Below are positions 58,276-64,000 of a DNA stretch of 64,000 bases, one piece after another. The number at the start of each line of letters is the position of its first letter. Within the stretch, counting starts at the first letter, position 1. A program made the translations under genes and the position numbers. The notes below the pieces were generated by a model, which saw only the letters and a list, made by a program, of their open reading frames with translations, did no database searches and was not told where the DNA came from. The DNA is from Stenogyne calaminthoides (Eukaryota > Streptophyta > Magnoliopsida > Lamiales > Lamiaceae), in the NCBI GenBank assembly GCA_037126765.1, contig JBBCBC010000001.1, forward strand, positions 22,028,622 through 22,092,621, in the 5' to 3' direction.

Positions 58276-60083
58276 GTTTCTGCCCTAATTTTTTCTCCCT
58301 CTCTCAACGCTCTCAACACCACTGCTCTCACCACCACTTCTCTCAACAGACGCCGCCCTAGCTCTTGGAGTGCCGTCGCCGTCCATCCTTGGATTTCCGT
58401 CACTGTCCATCCTTATAGTGCCGTCGTTGTCGCCGTCCATCCGTGGAGTTCCATCGTCGTCGCCGTCCATCCTTGGAGTGTCGTCGCCGTCCGCCACCGC
58501 CTTCCCTGTAATTCCCTTTCCTTTTTTTGTCTCTCTCTATATCTATCTATTTGTATCTATATATCTATCTATGAGTGTGTGTGTGAGAATCCTAAATCAA
58601 TTTATTCTTCCTTCCCAAAATCCACACGGAAAGCGACCCCTTTTCCCTTTCTGCTTTGGTGTTTCAAGTGTTTTTCTGATGTGAATTTACTTTTTCTGTC
58701 GGTTATTTCTTTGGGTTTTGGTGTTATTTTGTGGCTTCATTTCCTGGTTTCTTTTGTTTGTTATTGTCTGTTCATGTATTCGGGTTGTCTTTTGTTTCGT
58801 AGGAGGTCTCAATTTTTGAGCCTCTGTTTTCGTTTGTGTTGGGGGTTTGGTGCTTTGTTGTGTTCTTGCTGGGATAGTTAACCTTGTTTATAGTTTCACC
58901 TGGGTTTTGTGCCCTGTTTTGGGTTAGCTCGCCTAGCTTTCTGGGAGTTTCTCTATGTCATCTATTTTTGGTGTTTGATTTTTAGTTTGTTCTTGAGGGT
59001 TTGCTGGTGTACTTGGTGATCGAAAGACGAACCTTTATGATTAATTCTAATCGCTATGTGCTGGTGTACTGAAAATGGTAACAAGACGTGGCTAACAACT
59101 TGTTTCTGAGAATTGGCAGATGGAGCCTCTTTCAAAACCAAGCTGCCCTTCTTTTGAAATGCTAATTTTCCACAAACCAACTTGCTCATGTTTCCAATAG
59201 TGTATTACATAGAAAGCTTACTAATGATTTCCACAGCAGCTTATAGCAGTTATTGCCTTGGATTTGCAAATATTGTAATTTCATTTTCTGTTTCGAGTTG
59301 TCGAGTTCAACAATCGCACTGAGTTCAAATGCCAGTTCTACTGCCTCGGAGTAAAGAGTCGCCAAAAGAACAAAATAGCGTAAATAGGTAACTATCTTTA
59401 TAATACTTATTTTACCTTATTTCTTATGTGTCTTTATTAATATTTCCGCTGCTGTAACTTGCTGATGTAAGTTGAATTAGAGAAGTTAGATAAGAACATA
59501 GGAAGAATTATGGTGGAATTAGTATTTTGTTTGGTGACTTTGAGGAATTAAAGGTTAAGTAAGTGTGTTGGTACATAGTTAGATGCACATTTTTTGGGGC
59601 TTGATTTTGATAGTTTTTTCCCTATTTTGTCATATTTTATAAGCCTCTATAATATGATAATTTAGTTGACCCAGTTTACTTTTTCTTTTCAATAGTTTAA
59701 AGTCTTTAGACATCTAGATTAGGTAACAATGATCTGGAATCATGTGTGCACTATTACTATTTATCTTTTCTTGAATTCAGCTTTTCGAAAATTACTTGTC
59801 AAGATAGTGCATGGTGGACTGATTTAACTTTGTTTTCTACTTATATTCTACTTTTAATTGGTTTCTTGAACATTGTGGTGTTGGTTTCTGAGTTGTTGGT
59901 AGTATTATACATTCATGCCCTGTTTTGTGAATGATAATGTTGTCAAAATTGTTGCTTTTCTAAATTTTACCTCTCTTTTGCTACATGGGCTATGACTGAT
60001 CTGTACATTTATGAAAATTTACTCAAAGCTACTTTTAATTTTTATTTTCTTGCCAGTGATTAGTGCTCGTAGTTTGAAACCAA
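58276..60083 (+). other. 5' region of the CACTA H transposase gene
   Basis: 58290-58500 is rich in CTCTCAAC and GCCGTC words and includes a minisatellite (next entry); 58500-60060 is T-rich with intron-like composition and ends TTTTCTTGCCAG (60045-60056), a good 3' splice site just before the TNP2 start. It is plausibly 5' exon plus first intron. The open frames at 58270-58881 are compositional, although a short first exon cannot be excluded. Confidence 0.45.
58370..58495. repeat. Minisatellite GCCGTCCATCCTTGGA
   Basis: Four or five copies of a 27-36 bp unit, GTGCCGTCGCCGTCCATCCTTGGA and variants. It reads without stops in two plus-strand frames and in one minus-strand frame. Confidence 0.75.
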
Positions 60084-62195
60084 ATGATGGACAAACAATG
60101 GATTTTTATAGACCGGTTGTCACGTGAGTACGCATTAGGAGTATATTATTTTTTGAATTTTACTTTGCAAAATGCTGAAGATATAAATTATATTTCATGC
60201 CCTTGCGTATCATGTGAAAATCTGAAACATGATACGATGGACCGAATTAGAGCACATTTGTTTCGATATGGGATGGACAAAACCTATCTAAAATGGGTAT
60301 GGCATGAAGAGACCCCTGGTGGCAGTTCTTCAATGCACGAGAGTCATCAAACAAGGAAAGTTGAAGATTTTCCAGAAGAACCCTTAGATGATATGGTAAA
60401 TGTTACGTATGAAAAGACTAGAGATCCGGATAAGTTCATAGCGTTACTTGAGGATGCTGAGAGGCCTTTGTATCCTGGAAGCTCTAAGTTCACTAAGTTA
60501 TCATCAATTGTAAAATTGTATAACTTAAAAGCTAGACATTCATGGAGTGATGTAAGTATGAAAGACCTACTTGCATTGCTAAGAGAGATGCTTTCAGAAA
60601 ACAATACTTTGCCTATCTCTAATAATGTTGCAAGGAAGAGCTTAGGTGCATTGGGTATGAAATATGTGAAAATTGATGCATGCCCCAATGACTGTGTGCT
60701 ATATCGAAATGAGTTTAAGGATCATGCCGAATGTCCTACTTGTGGGATCTCAAGGTGGAAGGTGGGAAGAAATGGAGAAGTAAAGACTAAAATTTTGGCA
60801 AAAGTCTTATGGTATTTTCCACCTATTCCGAGATTTCAAAGAATGTTCCGTAATAAATGACAGTGTGTGTGCGTGTATTTTCAGAGTGTTGTTGAAAATG
60901 TTACACAACATGTGAAACAACATATGACAGCAGAAGCATAAAAACGCAGTGCAAAGGATTTCAAAAGTTTGTATAGTCTGTAATCCAGACTATACGAACC
61001 TCATGGTTAAAAACATCACTATAACAAGTAGTGAGATACACACGAATCTCTTACAAGATCCTAAAAGGTGTAGTGAAAAACCACACACCAAAATCAATCT
61101 ATTCAATCAAGTAACTAGTGATCTTATTCAACCTAAAACTTGATCTAATAAGATAAAATCAATACTGATAGGAGAGATTGTATTCCCTCGACCAGTACAC
61201 AAAGAATAACATCGACCCTCACACTCCTAGAATTACAAACACTCGGTTTTTCACTCTTGGTTGTGTCTTGGATGTTACTCTCTTAAGTTTGGAGTAGAGC
61301 AAATGGGAATTCACTTTAACTCAAACTTGAATGTCGACCAATGCAGTCTATTTATAGACTTTCGGACCAACTACATTGTCCTATCCACTTGGTGTGAGCA
61401 GCCTTGAACTTCTCCTCCACTATCTCCATAATCTTGGTGTAACCACCCATGATCTTTCTATTTTCACTCCATCAGTGCAACCGCTTGATAAAATCCGAGA
61501 TTATCTTCAACCTGCAATGTAGGAAACATAGAGAAGCACATCTATTAAACCGGAGTCAGTGTTAGGAGAAATGACAAATTTATGATGTTGTGCAGAATGT
61601 TGTTCAACATCTGGAACAACATCCGTGCAACATCAACAATAAAGAAATATCGAAGGAGTTAACTTGGCATGCTGATCGGAGAGTTTGTGATGGTAAGCTG
61701 TGTCATCCTGCAGACTCGCCTTCTTGGAAGGCAGTTGACCACAAGTGGCTCGACTTTGCTTCTAATCCAAGAAACCTTAGATTGGCATTGTCAGCTGATG
61801 GGATCAATCCTCATAGTAGTATGTCATCTACATACAGTTGTTGGCCAATTATATTGGTTACATACAATCTTCCTCCGTGGTTGTGTATGAAAAGGAAATT
61901 TATGATGCTGACAATGCTGATTTCTGGTCCTAAGCAGCTAGGTAATGATATCGATGTATACTTGGCCCCTTTGATCGAGGACTTGCAAAGCTTATGGCTA
62001 GGCGTTGAAGCGTATGATGCATATCGAGATGAACAATTTCTTCTTAGAGCAGTCCTCTTATGGACAATCAACGATTTTCCAGCTTATGGAAATTTAACAG
62101 GATGTTATGTGAAAGGATATCGTGCATGTCCAATTTGTGGTGAAGACACATATGCAAAATGGTCATCAGGTTTTAAAGAGTGTTGCGGGAATTAG
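60084..62195 (+). pseudogene. CACTA TNP2 transposase of element H
   Basis: 60084-60857 starts MMDKQWIFIDRLSREY, the Transpos_assoc domain, with CPCVSCENLKH and RAHLFRYGMDKTYLKWVWHEE, then the start of Transposase_21 (DACPNDCVLYRNEFKDHAECP, PRFQRMFRNK). After the solo LTR, 61644-62195 continues EISKELTWHA, LRLALSADGINPHS (an active-site Asp), NLPPWLCMKRKFMMLTMLISGPKQ, GNDIDVYLAPLIEDL, TINDFPAYGNLTGC and ACPICGED. It stops at 62193 where a normal TNP2 continues for several hundred residues, so the C-terminus is lost. TNP2 would bind the ends and excise CACTA elements in the nucleus. Confidence 0.9.
60858..61638. mobile_element. Solo LTR, 781 bp, inside TNP2
   Basis: TGACAGTGTGTGTGCG..AACATCAACA, flanked by a perfect 5-bp TSD ATAAA (60853-60857 and 61639-61643). 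Removing it joins MFRNK to EISKELTWHA of TNP2 in frame. GTCTATTTATAGAC at 61346-61359 contains a TATA-like core in both orientations, so the strand is not decided. Not related by eye to the other LTRs here. Confidence 0.88.
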
Positions 62196-62365
62196 GTGCA
62201 ATTGGGGGAAAAAGAGTCGTAATCTTCAAACAAATGAGGATGAATGCAAATCATGTTGGAAAAAGAGCTGGAGACTTTGATAAAGAAACCAAGAAAAAAT
62301 GCTATGTGGAAAGTAATTCAATTAATTAATTCTGAATTAATTTTTTTAATTTGTTCCTGAACTAG
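62196..62365 (+). other. Degraded segment between TNP2 and Ulp1 remnants
   Basis: Open stretches such as RVLRELGAIGGKRVVIFKQM in one frame, ending near a GT donor-like site, followed by an intron-like T-rich tract. Origin unclear; possibly the joint left by an internal deletion of element H. Confidence 0.3.
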
Positions 62366-62630
62366 GCTCCTAAGCAACCAGATTTTGAGCAATGTGGATA
62401 TTTTGTACTCCGATTCATGAGATAAATCATTGAATTTGATGGACCATTGGATATATCTTCAATGCAGCATCTGGTAATATTATTAGTGTTCCTTTCCTAA
62501 ATTATATATTCCTTCCTTTAATTTAAATGTGTTGTAGTTTATAGTATTAATATATATTTCATAGTTCAAGGAGAGATCTTACACTAAAGCACAAATTAGT
62601 TATATGTTGTCGAGTAGTGAAGGTACGTAA
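62366..62630 (+). pseudogene. Ulp1-like C-terminal remnant of element H
   Basis: APKQPDFEQCGYFVLRFMR (62366-62422) has the catalytic-Cys environment of Peptidase_C48 (Ulp1/SENP). A TAA follows, then IIEFDGPLDISSMQHL. An intron-like stretch (62473-62564) precedes the last exon, FKERSYTKAQISYMLSSSEGT. Many CACTA second genes end in such a module. The His and Asp portions are missing, so only the C-terminal third remains. Confidence 0.7.
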
Positions 62631-63239
62631 AGACGCACAATGAGTTCCTCATTTTGGTTTTGTGGAATAGAATGTATGTTATTGTCTTTTTATGGTAATA
62701 GTTGTTGGTATATATGGTGTGTGTAGTTGTTTTTGTTGATAGAAGTGTTATTTTGTGAACTTAAATTGTATAATTGTTGTTTTGATGTGCTTAATTAGTC
62801 ACTATAGTTGCTGGTTTGGTGTGCTTGAGTTGCTGTTTTTTCTGTTTTGAGGAGTTGTTTGATTTATATTCATGTAAATTGTAAGAACTAGTATTGAAGA
62901 GGTTGTAAGGATTTAATCTGTTTTGCTGATTCCCTTTTATATATTAGTATTGAAGAATTATTATAGATTTATATTCATGTAAATTGTAATTTTCTTTTGT
63001 AGTTACAGTAGAGGTTGGTTTTACCACAGAGATCAACGACCATGGTTCACTATTAGAAAGGCTGCGAATTTGAAATATGCTAGCACTTTCGATGTTTGTT
63101 TCTGTGTGTATAACTAATTTTACTTTTGAAATGATGATTGAGTGGGATGGATCGATATTGGAACTTTTGGTACTTTGATATTGTATTTTGGTATATTTCA
63201 ATATTAATTGTTTTTGGTCAGGGATAACGAAATTTTTTG
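62631..63239. other. 3' noncoding region of CACTA H
   Basis: T-rich sequence with TATGTTGT and GTTGTTTTGATGTGCTTAATTAGT repeats; no gene. Leads into the right subterminal array. Confidence 0.5.
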
Positions 63240-63790
63240 TATACAAAAACAGATAATTTAATTAACAACAACAGATAACTTTTGTTGTCTATTTGTAAAT
63301 AGTTAACAAATTTTTTAAACAAAGACAACATATACTTTCTGTTGTCTATATATAATTAGACAACGAATATTATTTGTAGAAAGACTATGGTTAAATTCAG
63401 TTGTCTATCTATGAACAGATAACGGATAATGTTCGTGGTCTGATTTAGAATAGATAACATATATAGTTTTAAAAAGACTACGGTTAAATTCAGTTGTCTA
63501 TCTATGAACAGATAACGAATATATTTTAAAAGGACAACGGATAAGTTCGTGGTCTGATTTAGAATAGATGACAGATATAATTTTAAAAAGATTACGGTTA
63601 AATTCAGTTGTCTATCTATGAACAGATAACAGATATATTTAAAACAGACAACGGATAATGTTCGTGGTCTAGTTGAGAATAGATGACGGATGTATGTCCG
63701 TCTTCTATTACCGGGGGTCTACGACAACCCCCAGCGAGACAACGGATATTTTAGTACATAGATGACGGATAATATCCGTCATCTATTAGC
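63240..63790. repeat. Right subterminal repeat array of CACTA H
   Basis: GGTTAAATTCAGTTGTCTATCTATGAACAGATAAC occurs at 63389, 63482 and 63596 (spacing 93 and 114 bp), interleaved with GACAACGGATAATGTTCGTGGTCT and GATGACGGATATAATTTT units. It ends in GATGACGGATAATATCCGTCATC, a near-perfect palindrome at 63762-63784. Matches the left array at 48287. Confidence 0.85.
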
Positions 63791-63843
63791 TTTTTTGTAG
63801 TCGTGGTATATATATATATATGTAAGTAGTAGTACCTCAATAA

Positions 63844-64000
63844 ATGGGGACACATTCAAATTTTGATAAGAATTGGATAAACGAGTTTATTTGTGATGTC
63901 ACGAAAGGAAAACTCTACGACAAATACATGTCGTCTTATATTGAGGAAGCAGCGCCCATGAAGAAGAAAAAGAAAAAAAAATTACTTTCAGGTAGAAATT
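63844..64000 (+). CDS. Partial open frame at the window edge
   Basis: ATG at 63844 followed by 51 open codons to the end of the window (MGTHSNFDKNWINEFICDVT..), then a Lys-rich stretch. It lies in the host sequence of CACTA H, 36 bases after its TSD. I do not recognise a domain, and the frame may be another transposon gene or chance. Confidence 0.3.
   Translation, partial: MGTHSNFDKNWINEFICDVTKGKLYDKYMSSYIEEAAPMKKKKKKKLLSGRN

Larger units (their letters stand above)
48277..63805 (+). mobile_element. CACTA transposon H (outermost)
   Basis: Left end CACTACTACAAATTCGTAG; right end, reverse-complemented, CACGACTACAAAAAAGC. Perfect 3-bp TSD GTA (48274-48276 and 63806-63808). Both ends carry the same subterminal words (GATAACGGATATTTT, GATGACGGAT, CCGTCATCTATT). 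It contains a plus-strand TNP2 transposase and an Ulp1-like remnant, a later CACTA insertion (F) and a solo LTR. Without insertions it is about 5.1 kb, so it is an internally deleted or decayed En/Spm-type element. Confidence 0.92.

Noticed and set aside
58270..58881. 203-codon frame as a host gene
   Set aside because: Starts in the tail of CACTA F, crosses its TSD and a minisatellite, and has no recognisable domain.

Overview
This is nuclear DNA of a flowering plant, probably a eudicot: AT-rich, with plant-type Ty1/copia, PIF/Harbinger and CACTA (En/Spm) elements, spliced transposase genes and tRNA-Met-type primer sites. I see no ordinary host gene, tRNA, rRNA or CRISPR array. Almost the whole window is transposable elements nested inside one another, which can be ordered by their target-site duplications (TSDs) and by the coding sequences they interrupt.

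Left end (1-11206): repeat-rich spacer, a hAT-like MITE (1816-2084) and a minus-strand Ty1/copia element (2092-11206) inserted within the MITE's right TSD.

Middle (about 11278-45425): a decayed PIF/Harbinger transposon. Its ORF1 (11704-12925) is followed by a DDE transposase split into three blocks (22338-22551, 42267-42785, 44458-44978). The splits are made by a full-length copia element (13179-22280, TSD CTACA), a copia solo LTR lying at 22552-23745 plus 41911-42261, and another solo LTR (42786-44457). The split solo LTR was itself hit by an 18.2-kb Sirevirus-like copia element (23746-41905, TSD GAAAT) with a long gag and an env-like region. That element's gag-pre-integrase region was hit by a two-LTR element with only 230 bp of interior (28832-32434, TSD ACCTG). 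The stack is therefore four levels deep.

Right part (48277-63805): three CACTA transposons in series. Outer element H (48277-63805, TSD GTA) carries a TNP2 transposase interrupted by a 781-bp solo LTR. F (48647-58272, TSD AAT) carries a multi-exon Transposase_24/DUF8039/Ulp1-like gene. G (52851-57033, TSD TCG) sits inside F's Ulp1 domain. Between the PIF and CACTA blocks are a foldback element and old LTR debris.

Two things stand out. First, sequence differences between LTR pairs, and damage to some coding and primer-site stretches, fall mostly at CAG/CTG trinucleotides as small indels or substitutions (CAG to CG or CGG). This suggests CHG-methylation-associated base-calling error rather than natural decay. 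Second, both related copia elements carry a 24-30 bp minisatellite in the protease/pre-integrase region. No open reading frame here can be defended as an intact functional gene; nearly all coding features are pseudogenes of mobile elements.
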